Shown here: positions 7,392 through 13,270 of the stretch, one piece after another
How the letters are laid out: the number at the start of each line of letters is the position of its first letter
How positions within the stretch are numbered: position 1 is the first letter of the stretch
Assembly (NCBI GenBank): GCA_017395885.1
Contig: JAFQNM010000111.1
Coordinates: 1 to 13,929 of the forward strand
DNA from: Clostridia bacterium
GTDB taxonomy: Bacteria; Bacillota; Clostridia; Oscillospirales; CAG-272
Direction: 5' to 3'
Length of the DNA: 13,929 nucleotides
Position numbers and translations under genes: made by a program
Notes under the pieces: model-generated
What the model was told of the DNA's origin: nothing
The model's database searches: none
The model's input: the letters and a program-made list of their open reading frames with translations, nothing else

Positions 7392-8224
7392 TATCCGTCT
7401 ACCTCTTCCTTTGCAATTCTGCCCTCACGGAGTATCTGTATCATTTTTTCACGGTCACCGTCCCTGAGGGCATCTCTGTATTCAGTGAGGGAATTAATAA
7501 CTGTTTCTATCTCGAAAAGCAGGTAATCCCGATCCTCAAAAAACAGCTCTGTCCACATATTTTCGTTAAGCCACGCAACTCGGGTCAGGTCCTTGTAGCT
7601 TCCGGCAGAAAAGCCCTTGTGGGTCTTTGCGGTGGGGCTTTTGATAAAGGCGTTTGAAACCACGTGGGGAAGCTGAGAGGTGAAGGCGATCATTCTGTCG
7701 TGCTCGTCGGCGGTGGTTACCGTAATGCGGCCGAAGCCTGCCGGCATAAGAAGGTCTTTTATCCTCTGGGTGAGGTTTATATCGTCAAATCGGGCGGGCA
7801 CGATGATCATTGATGCGCCCTTGAACAGGTTTGCTCTTGAATATTTGAAGCCGGAGTACTGTGTTCCCGCCATAGGATGACCACCGGCATAAGTAAAGCC
7901 GTACTCCTCTGCGATCTTGAATCCTTCCTCGCAAACACGCTTTTTCGTGCCGCAGCAGTCCACCACCACGCAGTCCTTTGAAACAAAAGGTGCAATAGCC
8001 TTCATATATTCGATTGCCGCACCCGTGTAGAGGGCAACGAGGATAAGATCGCACTCCGAGAGGTTTTCCTCGGTGAGAGCGCTGTCAAGAACGCCTGCGA
8101 TCTTTGCTATTTCTATAACCGACGTATCAAGGTCGTGACCGTAAACGGTGTGGTCGCCTGCCGCCTTGTAGGCCTTTGCAAGAGAGCCGCCGATAAGGCC
8201 GAGACCTGCTATTCCAATTGTCAT
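7391..8224 (-). CDS. tyrA: Prephenate dehydrogenase
   Basis: Oxidatively decarboxylates prephenate to 4-hydroxyphenylpyruvate, the Tyr branch. It has 277 residues: an N-terminal Rossmann fold with GLGLIGGS (7-14) and Asp31 after strand 2 (suggesting NAD rather than NADP), then DCCGTKK (89-95), GGHPMAGTQYSGF (114-126) with His116, TSQLPH with His187, and KDLTRVA (211-217) with Arg215. There is neither a fused chorismate mutase nor a C-terminal ACT domain, unlike the longer Bacillus-type TyrA, so Tyr feedback through an ACT domain is not expected. The start is ATG 8224 with AGGTGG 4 nt upstream. A longer reading from 8311 would begin inside a palindromic repeat and is rejected. Confidence 0.95.
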   Translation of the reverse strand: MTIGIAGLGLIGGSLAKAYKAAGDHTVYGHDLDTSVIEIAKIAGVLDSALTEENLSECDLILVALYTGAAIEYMKAIAPFVSKDCVVVDCCGTKKRVCEEGFKIAEEYGFTYAGGHPMAGTQYSGFKYSRANLFKGASMIIVPARFDDINLTQRIKDLLMPAGFGRITVTTADEHDRMIAFTSQLPHVVSNAFIKSPTAKTHKGFSAGSYKDLTRVAWLNENMWTELFFEDRDYLLFEIETVINSLTEYRDALRDGDREKMIQILREGRIAKEEVDG

Positions 8225-8283
8225 TTTTCCACCTGATTTCTTATTGGGGATATTGGTGATTGATGAGAATATACTCTCTGAAC

Positions 8284-8360
8284 TGTAGGGGCGAACTGTG
8301 TTAGCCCGCAATGTATAGACTTAGGTTATCGTTACGGGCGCACACAGTGACGCCCCTACG
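8284..8360. repeat. MITE-like palindromic element inside the aro operon
   Basis: Nested inverted repeats form one long hairpin: GTAGGGGCG/CGCCCCTAC (8285-8293 with 8351-8359), ACTGTGT/ACACAGT (8295-8301 with 8342-8348) and GCCCG/CGGGC (8304-8308 with 8335-8339), around a loop of about 26 nt. The GTAGGGGCG...CGCCCCTAC ends match a class of short dispersed repeats I recall from many Firmicutes genomes. It sits in the 207-nt gap between aroF and tyrA. No T run follows on the minus strand, so read-through is expected. Confidence 0.75.
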
Positions 8361-8431
8361 GGTTTGCCAAAATTTTCCGCTTCCTGCCGATCGTAGCTTT
8401 CTTTTAGTTAAATGACATTGCCGTTTTCATC

Positions 8432-9433
8432 TTACAGCGCCTCGCGTACTCGTCTGACTGCTGCGGCCACCTCTGCAAATTGCCGGGGGGTGAGGGACTG
8501 GGCGCCGTCGCAAAGGGCGTTGGCAGGATCGTTATGCACCTCGATCATAATACCGTCTGCCCCTGCCGCCGCTGCTGCCAGCGCCATTGGACGAACAAGC
8601 CTTGCTCTGCCTGTCGCATGGCTTGGGTCAACTATTACGGGAAGATGGGAAAGCTCCTTCAGCATGGGAACCGCCGCAAGGTCAAGGGTGTTTCTCGTAT
8701 AGGTCTCGAAGGTACGAACACCTCTCTCGCAGAGGATAACGCTCTCGTTTCCGCCTGCCATAATATACTCGGCGCTCATAAGAAGCTCCTTGAGAGTATT
8801 GGCAAGGCCCCTCTTGAGCAGGATCGGCTTTTTTGTATGTCCGAGCTCCTTTAAAAGCTCGAAATTCTGCATATTGCGGGCGCCTACCTGAATAATATCA
8901 ACATTTTCGAAAAGCTCAAGATGATGAGCGTCCATAATTTCAGTAACAATGGGGAGGCCGGTCTCCTTTTTTGCCTTGAGGAGAAGCTCTATGCCCTCAG
9001 CTCTCAGTCCCTGAAAATCGTAGGGCGAGGTACGGGGCTTGAAGGCGCCGCCACGGAGGATATCTGCTCCGCCGTCCTTAACGCCTCCTGCAACCTCAAT
9101 GATCTGAGCCTCATTTTCAACGGAGCAGGGGCCTGCCATTATAGCAAAGCTTCCTCCCCCGATCCTTACCGCTTCGCTGACGGCGATAACGGAATCCTCA
9201 GGATGGAACTTGCGGTTTGCGCTCTTGAAGGGCTCTGAAACTCTTGTTGCGGCCTCGATTATGTCAAGGCCCTCAAGAAGATCTGTATCTATCTTGCTGG
9301 TATCTCCGATAAGGCCGATAATCGTCTGATAATGACCCTTTGAAACGTGAGTATCAAGGCCCTTTGCCTTAAACCAGGCGCAAAGGCTTTCGATCTGGGC
9401 CTCGGTGACCCCGTGCTTAAGAATTGCTACCAT
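8432..9433 (-). CDS. aroF: 3-deoxy-7-phosphoheptulonate (DAHP) synthase, type I-beta with N-terminal regulatory domain
   Basis: Condenses PEP and erythrose-4-phosphate to DAHP, the entry step of the pathway. It has 333 residues, with a ferredoxin-like N-terminal domain (1 to about 70) followed by a KDO8P-synthase-like TIM barrel, closely matching the Thermotoga maritima enzyme, in which that domain mediates Tyr/Phe inhibition. Barrel motifs: MAGPCSVE with metal ligand Cys103, RGGAFKPRTSPYDFQG (127-142), QVGARNMQNFELL, LKRG, CERGVRTFE and VDPSHATG. The ATG has GAGG with 8-nt spacing. It is the first structural gene of the operon and lies directly behind a leader-peptide attenuator, so entry into the pathway appears controlled both at transcription and by allostery (the latter inferred from the family). 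Confidence 0.96.
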   Translation of the reverse strand: MVAILKHGVTEAQIESLCAWFKAKGLDTHVSKGHYQTIIGLIGDTSKIDTDLLEGLDIIEAATRVSEPFKSANRKFHPEDSVIAVSEAVRIGGGSFAIMAGPCSVENEAQIIEVAGGVKDGGADILRGGAFKPRTSPYDFQGLRAEGIELLLKAKKETGLPIVTEIMDAHHLELFENVDIIQVGARNMQNFELLKELGHTKKPILLKRGLANTLKELLMSAEYIMAGGNESVILCERGVRTFETYTRNTLDLAAVPMLKELSHLPVIVDPSHATGRARLVRPMALAAAAAGADGIMIEVHNDPANALCDGAQSLTPRQFAEVAAAVRRVREAL

Positions 9434-9476
9434 ACTTTTTTCCTCTCTATATGTACTGCAGCAAAGGCTATGAAAT

Positions 9477-9503
9477 AAAAATCACGCAGCCGATGCTGCG
9501 TGA
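9477..9503 (-). terminator. Attenuator terminator of the aro operon
   Basis: A perfect 9-bp stem (TCACGCAGC at 9503-9495 with GCTGCGTGA at 9490-9482) has a 4-nt loop and runs into TTTTTATTT on the minus strand. It lies between the leader-peptide stop and the aroF ribosome-binding site, where an attenuator terminator belongs. There is no upstream full gene it would otherwise terminate. Confidence 0.85.
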
Positions 9504-9520
9504 AGGTGATCGTTATTCGG

Positions 9521-9604
9521 TCAGACATTACATGCAGCACAAAAAGCTTTTACCTCGGAGTAAAAGTAAAAATAGCTGCCGATATAGAACTTATGCTGCA
9601 TCAT
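9521..9604 (-). CDS. Phe/Tyr-rich attenuator leader peptide
   Basis: A 27-codon ORF begins with tandem ATG codons (9604 and 9601) and ends at TGA (9523-9521), 17 nt before the terminator hairpin. Four Phe (6, 12, 14, 21) and four Tyr (7, 11, 13, 15) make up 8 of 27 residues; residues 11-15 read YFYFY and residues 6-7 read FY. There is no Trp. Its presumed job is to let ribosome progress report the supply of charged tRNA-Phe and tRNA-Tyr, the end products of the operon. The ribosome-binding site is weak (AAGAAG, 9 nt before the first ATG). It starts about 25 nt after the predicted transcription start. The ORF is too short to support on coding statistics alone; the call rests on composition, position and the adjoining terminator. 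Confidence 0.82.
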   Translation of the reverse strand: MMQHKFYIGSYFYFYSEVKAFCAACNV

Positions 9605-9635
9605 TTTTGTTTACTTCTTTCAAGAATATACAAAC

Positions 9636-9664
9636 ATTATAAACCTCTTTTTTTTCTCTGTCAA
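9636..9664 (-). promoter_or_regulatory. Consensus sigma-A promoter of the aro operon
   Basis: On the minus strand a perfect -35 box TTGACA (9664-9659) is separated by exactly 17 nt, including an A8 run, from a perfect -10 box TATAAT (9641-9636). Transcription would begin near 9629, leaving a leader of about 196 nt before aroF. Such a strong core promoter fits control by attenuation rather than by weak initiation. Confidence 0.92.
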
Positions 9665-9714
9665 TAATTTTTGTAACAAATGTCGGCCTTTTTACTCTTT
9701 TTGGAGACAAAACT

Positions 9715-9743
9715 GTATAAAAAAGGGGCAGGAGGGTAAAATA
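9715..9743 (+). promoter_or_regulatory. Possible sigma-F-type promoter for the SpoIIQ-like gene
   Basis: GTATA (9715-9719) and GGGTAAAATA (9734-9743) match the Bacillus sigma-F boxes as I recall them (GYWTA and GGNNANANTR), separated by 14 nt, about one nt shorter than usual. Bacillus spoIIQ is sigma-F dependent, so the match fits the predicted gene. The short spacing and degenerate boxes keep this tentative. Confidence 0.35.
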
Positions 9744-9763
9744 CCATCGTGAAACAGGCTCGT

Positions 9764-9800
9764 GCAAAAAATACGGATGACCGTAAGTACAATTTTTTGC
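9764..9800 (+). repeat. Inverted repeat in the leader of the SpoIIQ-like gene
   Basis: A 9-bp inverted repeat GCAAAAAAT/ATTTTTTGC (9764-9772 with 9792-9800) encloses a smaller alternative hairpin TACGG-atga-CCGTA (9772-9785). It lies between the putative promoter and the start codon. No function is evident. Confidence 0.4.
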
Positions 9801-9836
9801 GGCCCTGAGGGCAGAGCCGTGACTTTCGGAGGTCAT

Positions 9837-10628
9837 ATGGATAATAGAGCAAAAAGGAAAGCAGACAGGCAGAATCTGTACGTTACCGTTACGGTGATAC
9901 TTATGATGGTAGCGGTGGTGGTGGCAATTGCCGTCTCCCTTGCAAAGAATCCCGCAGAGGCACCGAAGCCTCCCGAGGAAGCTGAAAGCGATACAGTAAA
10001 GGATTCCGGCTTTGCAGATGAGGAGCCCCTTGAAACGGAGGACGTTTTTCTAAGGGGAGACGAGACGGAGGCTGTTGATGATGAGACGGGAGAATTGCCT
10101 GAGGATACAGATGTATCCCGGGATACGGAAGGTGCTGAGGACGGCACCGACGTCGATGCAGATGCAGATGCAGATGCAAGCGTTCTTCCTCAGTTTATCG
10201 CTCCCGTACGGGGAGAGGTCATTCGAGATTGCAGCCTTGAGGTGCCTGTGTTTTCGCTGACTATGGAGGATTACCGTACTCATACGGGCGTTGACCTGTA
10301 CTGCGAGCAGGGAGGCGACGTTGCCTGCATTGCAAGGGGCAGGATCAAGGAGATATGGGATGACCCTATGATGGGTACCTGCATATCAGTTGAGCACGCA
10401 GGCGGTGCAGTTTCGGTTTACAAAAACCTTTGCGAGGATATACCTGACGGAATAGAGGCAGGCCTTGCGGTGGATGCGGGCAGGATAATCGGCTCTGTCG
10501 GAAACACGGCTCTTATTGAGCTGGCAGAGGAGAGCCATCTTCATCTTGAGCTGTATATAAACGGCGTGGCAGCAGACCCTGCCGAGTATATTGATTTTTC
10601 CTCTTCATCGGTGTTTGCAGAGGGATAA
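9837..10628 (+). CDS. Membrane-anchored M23/LytM peptidase, SpoIIQ-like
   Basis: A 263-residue protein. Residues 1-13 are basic, 14-35 form one membrane helix, about 38-115 are a Pro/Glu/Asp-rich linker ending in (DA)4-type repeats, and about 119-253 form a LytM/M23 domain. The zinc ligands of an active enzyme are present: H149 and D153 in HTGVD, plus HLH with H234 and H236. The segment VFSLTMEDYRTHTGVDL resembles clostridial SpoIIQ, the forespore protein that pairs with SpoIIIAH during engulfment; clostridial versions keep the catalytic histidines, unlike Bacillus. The start at 9837 has GGAGG 4 nt upstream; an earlier in-frame GTG at 9762 lacks a good site. It is monocistronic and divergent from the aro operon. 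A general cell-wall endopeptidase is the alternative; SpoIIQ identity is about even odds. Confidence 0.85.
   Translation: MDNRAKRKADRQNLYVTVTVILMMVAVVVAIAVSLAKNPAEAPKPPEEAESDTVKDSGFADEEPLETEDVFLRGDETEAVDDETGELPEDTDVSRDTEGAEDGTDVDADADADASVLPQFIAPVRGEVIRDCSLEVPVFSLTMEDYRTHTGVDLYCEQGGDVACIARGRIKEIWDDPMMGTCISVEHAGGAVSVYKNLCEDIPDGIEAGLAVDAGRIIGSVGNTALIELAEESHLHLELYINGVAADPAEYIDFSSSSVFAEG
10155..10178 (+). repeat. GATGCA hexanucleotide repeat, four copies
   Basis: Four perfect tandem GATGCA units encode alternating Asp-Ala in the acidic linker of the peptidase. Slippage would change linker length by two residues per unit without shifting the frame. Confidence 0.9.
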
Positions 10629-10635
10629 GCATATT

Positions 10636-10666
10636 CCCCGACCTGCTTTGGCAGGCGGGGATTTTT
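10636..10666 (+). terminator. Strong intrinsic terminator
   Basis: The stem CCCCG-a-CCTGC with GCAGG-CGGGG (10 bp, one bulged A) has a tttg loop and is followed by ATTTTT. It lies 8 nt after the peptidase stop and separates it from the dockerin gene. Confidence 0.92.
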
Positions 10667-10669
10667 CTG

Positions 10670-10698
10670 TTGCAATATACAATTATATGGTGTAGAAT
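10670..10698 (+). promoter_or_regulatory. Sigma-A-like promoter of the dockerin gene
   Basis: TTGCAA (10670-10675), 17 nt, then TAGAAT (10693-10698). It begins immediately after the preceding terminator and ends 61 nt before the ATG, so the dockerin gene is probably its own transcription unit. Confidence 0.7.
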
Positions 10699-10759
10699 AA
10701 GATCAAGCATTAAAAAATATAAGCGGTATAGATAAACAAAAAGAAAGGAAAGAGCAAAA

Positions 10760-12796
10760 ATGAAAAAACTTGTATGCCTGATCCTCACAGTGGCCATGCT
10801 GGCTGCCTCCCTGTCCGTCAGCACCCTTGCTGCAGAGGAGCCCTCCTTTAACCGTGGTAAAATAATTGACCTTTCCCGTTCAGGCGTTTCCGCCGGCGAC
10901 AATTCTACCCACGGAAACCACCAGACGAGAACGGTACATACCTCCCACGGAGACTACTGTGCATATATTACGGGAACCTACACCGATTCAGAAAACCAAA
11001 CGGTCAATAAGTGGTCTCTCATAAGGGTAGACCCTGCCACGGGAGACGCCACCGTTGTGTTTACAGGCGAGAAGTATTACGATTCCAGCCAGGTCTCTCT
11101 CATAGTCGATAAGGACGAGAACGTCTGGGCGATCACCTCAACCTCAGATTCCGGCAGAAATCTGACGGCGGAGGGCATAGACAGCCGTGCTCACAGGCTT
11201 GATGCCAAAACCGGCGAGGTCACCTCCTATTCAAGCATAATAGGCGGCGGTGCAAAGGATGGCTATGGCTATGCCACCTGCTTTTACGATAAGTATAAGG
11301 ACCGTATCGTAGTTATGCACGCAGGCGGCGATTATAAGGCAGGCAGCACGTCCGGCGCATCACTTAACTGGACGATATTCGATATGAAGACAAACACGTG
11401 GCAAACGAGAGTTCGCTACGTGAAGATAGAGGCACGCCACTGCTATATGTACGGCTATCTCGACGAAAACGGCGGAATGCTGCTGATGGCACAGAGAGAT
11501 ATAAAGGCGGCATCTCTGGGATATCCCGAGATCGGCTCTGACGACGGACTGACGTATGCGGATAAGCAGTATATACAGCAGAACAATATTGTTCGCTGGG
11601 CGGCAAACTATTGCTGGGACCAGCTTGACCTTTATTATTTTCCCAACATTACCCAGAGCAAATGCGTTTCCTACTCCGTCTGCGCAGCAGACTACTCCCG
11701 TGTAACGGGAACGCAGAGTGAGAGATATACTCTTGCAAAGAGGCTTTCAAACTATTACCCTGCCATACAGAACAATAACGGCGGAGATTTTATGGTAACG
11801 GAAACGGACGACGGCAGAAGGCTTCTGCACATCACCTACAACAAGGCGTATATTCAGGCTGCAATGAACCGAAGCATCGGTCAGGAGAGCATCTGGTATT
11901 ATCAGGTATGGGACGTGACAGACGGCTCGGCGGCAGTGAAGCTCTTTGACGGGCCCATATACGTGGACGGCGTTATCTCAGACGATAACGTGCTTGGCGG
12001 AGGCAGCAGCTTCAGGCTCTATGAGGATACCCTTGGCAACGTGTATTTTATTTCGGGACATAAGGGATGTCTCAACGTTTTCAGAGTTGAGTATAACGGC
12101 AAGGGCGGCTATAACTACGTAAGAGTGGGCAGCTCTGTATCTCTTTCCTTCAGCGGAAATCTTCTGAACATTTCCTCCTCAAGAGGCGGAAGCATAACGG
12201 ATAATAAGGTCAACGTGCTTTATTACAGCAACGGAAAGTATATGTTCACTCAGATGGCCCTTTCTCCTGTGGAATACGAGCCTGTTCCCTGTAGCCATAA
12301 TTACGTTCTTTCCGATAGCCTTTCAACCTTCCCCACCTGCACGGAGGGAGGAAGCGAGCACTATATCTGCACCTATTGCAACGGCACTAAAACAGAGGCG
12401 GTCTCAGCTCTCGGCCACGATACAAGGCTTACCCACGTGGAGCCTACCTGCACGGAGGATGGCTACAGCAGAACAGATTGCACCGTATGCGACTATAGCG
12501 AAACGGTGACCGTTTCTGCAACGGGGCACAGCTTTGAGGGAGGAGCCTGCATCGTATGCCTTGAGCCGGACCCGGATTTTGAGCCCAGCTATTCGCTTGG
12601 AGATATAAACGGAGACGGGCAGATAAACGCAATGGATGCCAACATTCTCAAGCGATTCATCTCCGGAACGGTAACACCCGGTGCGGCCCAGCTGGAAGCC
12701 GGCGATATTGATAAAAGCGGACAGGTGAACGGCATAGATTCCAATATTATAATGAGATTCGTTTCAGGCTCAGTCAGCGGCCTTGAGAAGCAATAA
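10760..12796 (+). CDS. Secreted dockerin-bearing protein with beta-propeller-like body and Cys/His repeats
   Basis: 678 residues. Residues 1 to about 25 are a signal peptide (MKK, hydrophobic core, STLAA). Residues about 28-505 are a large domain I do not recognise; recurring segments DPATG (91), DAKTG (148), DMKTN (208) and DVTDG (385), each after a beta-strand-like stretch, suggest a beta-propeller. Residues 511-600 contain Cys/His repeats (CSH, PTCTE, CTYC at 537-540, ALGH, PTCTE, CTVC at 574-577, ATGH, CIVC at 597-600). Residues 613-672 are a type I dockerin with two Ca-binding loops (from D615 and D649) and paired helices. It is probably exported and docked onto a cohesin scaffold. The ATG has AAAGGAA about 9 nt upstream, and the gene has its own promoter. 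Function could be glycan binding, lyase or hydrolase activity, or a structural role; no catalytic motif is identifiable. Confidence 0.92.
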   Translation: MKKLVCLILTVAMLAASLSVSTLAAEEPSFNRGKIIDLSRSGVSAGDNSTHGNHQTRTVHTSHGDYCAYITGTYTDSENQTVNKWSLIRVDPATGDATVVFTGEKYYDSSQVSLIVDKDENVWAITSTSDSGRNLTAEGIDSRAHRLDAKTGEVTSYSSIIGGGAKDGYGYATCFYDKYKDRIVVMHAGGDYKAGSTSGASLNWTIFDMKTNTWQTRVRYVKIEARHCYMYGYLDENGGMLLMAQRDIKAASLGYPEIGSDDGLTYADKQYIQQNNIVRWAANYCWDQLDLYYFPNITQSKCVSYSVCAADYSRVTGTQSERYTLAKRLSNYYPAIQNNNGGDFMVTETDDGRRLLHITYNKAYIQAAMNRSIGQESIWYYQVWDVTDGSAAVKLFDGPIYVDGVISDDNVLGGGSSFRLYEDTLGNVYFISGHKGCLNVFRVEYNGKGGYNYVRVGSSVSLSFSGNLLNISSSRGGSITDNKVNVLYYSNGKYMFTQMALSPVEYEPVPCSHNYVLSDSLSTFPTCTEGGSEHYICTYCNGTKTEAVSALGHDTRLTHVEPTCTEDGYSRTDCTVCDYSETVTVSATGHSFEGGACIVCLEPDPDFEPSYSLGDINGDGQINAMDANILKRFISGTVTPGAAQLEAGDIDKSGQVNGIDSNIIMRFVSGSVSGLEKQ

Positions 12797-12812
12797 AAGT
12801 TATCGGTCCACC

Positions 12813-13059
12813 CGGCAGAGCCGTAGGCGTGATGCCAAATAAAAAAGCTTGTCGATATTTGGCGTGATACTCTTAACGGAGTATCACGCCGGTTCTATTC
12901 GCCTTCGGCGAGTTTTATTGCTCCGCAGTGTTATTCGGCTTACGCCGAGTGATATTTGCTTCGATAGTTTATGGCGAATAGAATATCACTGAAGCCGTAA
13001 GGCTTCAATATCACTTTCGCAAAGCGAAAATATCACGCTGACTTTAGTCAGCATATCAC
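12813..13059. repeat. Array of small hairpins separated by GTGATAT/ATATCAC
   Basis: After the dockerin stop come successive stems: CGGC-aga-GCCG (12813-12823); GCCAAATA/TATTTGGC (12834-12841 with 12856-12863); a perfect 12-bp stem GGCGTGATACTC/GAGTATCACGCC (12861-12890); then an outer 11-bp pair TTCTATTCGCC/GGCGAATAGAA (12893-12903 with 12973-12983). Inside the outer pair are TCGCC-ttc-GGCGA and TCGGC-ttac-GCCGA, separated by GTTTTAT, GTGTTAT and GTGATAT. To its right are TGAAGCC/GGCTTCA, TTTCGC/GCGAAA and GCTGACT/AGTCAGC, each flanked by ATATCAC (12983, 13008, 13030, 13053; period 22-25 nt). The left half carries the complement of the right half's spacer, so the element is symmetric overall. 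I see no coding potential. Confidence 0.8.
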
Positions 13060-13073
13060 TTAACAGACAAAAG

Positions 13074-13109
13074 AAAGAGAAGACTCGCTGAAAAACGAAT
13101 CTTCTCTTT
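13074..13109. terminator. Bidirectional terminator-like hairpin
   Basis: AAAGAGAAGA (13074-13083) pairs with TCTTCTCTTT (13100-13109), extended by TCG/CGA across one mismatch, around the loop CTGAAAAA. Both sides are pyrimidine-rich on the relevant strand (TTTTCTG on plus, TTTCTTTTG on minus). It lies between the converging dockerin and membrane-protein genes and could end both transcripts. Confidence 0.5.
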
Positions 13110-13125
13110 TCTGTTGTTAGTGGGT

Positions 13126-13227
13126 TTGGGCTACTGCCCAACTGAATTTGTGCATACAAATGCGATGCCGGTTCTCAACAAGATTTGAAATAATTTTCAA
13201 ATTATCCGTTATGGATAACACGCATTT
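13126..13227. repeat. Second cluster of nested hairpins
   Basis: Stems are TTGGGC-tact-GCCCAA (13126-13141), ATTTGT-gcat-ACAAAT (13146-13161), ATTTGAAA-taat-TTTCAAAT (13183-13202) and TATCC-gttat-GGATA (13203-13217). The last two are enclosed by AAATGCG/CGCATTT (13158-13164 with 13221-13227), giving a multibranch fold. No gene or known RNA family is recognised. Confidence 0.5.
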
Positions 13228-13270
13228 ACCGACAAGCTTTTTGTTATGCTCTTTTGTCCTTCAGCCCATA

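Larger units (their letters stand above)
9434..9629 (-). promoter_or_regulatory. Phe/Tyr leader-peptide attenuator region upstream of aroF
   Basis: This is the predicted 5' leader between the likely transcription start (about 9629) and the aroF ATG. Region 2 (TGCTGCAT, 9539-9532) can pair with GCAGC-containing segments upstream: ATGCAGCA at 9601-9594 (8 bp) or GCAGC at 9579-9575, immediately before the YFYFY codons. It can also pair with GCAGCA (9499-9494) in the 5' arm of the terminator hairpin. A further stem, CTTTTAC/GTAAAAG (9566-9560 with 9553-9547), overlaps the Tyr/Phe codons. A ribosome stalled on those codons would hide the GCAGC at 9579-9575 and the inner stem, free region 2 to hold the terminator arm, and allow read-through. 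A ribosome that reaches the stop would let the terminator form. No T-box consensus is visible. The pairings are seen in sequence; the mechanism is inferred. Confidence 0.8.

Noticed and set aside
8225..8311. Upstream in-frame extension of tyrA
   Set aside because: It begins inside the palindromic element, lacks a ribosome-binding site, and adds residues before the Rossmann fold that TyrA proteins do not have. ATG 8224 gives the expected MTIGIAGLGLIGG start.
9434..9629. T-box or other tRNA-sensing riboswitch upstream of aroF
   Set aside because: No T-box core (GGTGG-N-ACCGCG-like) or specifier-loop arrangement is visible, and the leader is short. The aromatic-rich ORF explains the layout better.
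9762..9836. Upstream GTG start for the M23 peptidase
   Set aside because: It adds 25 residues before a typical basic N-terminus plus membrane helix and has no ribosome-binding site, whereas ATG 9837 has GGAGG.
12861..13059. CRISPR array
   Set aside because: The conserved unit is only 7 nt, the intervening segments are self-complementary hairpins rather than unique spacers, the period is 22-25 nt, and no cas gene is nearby.
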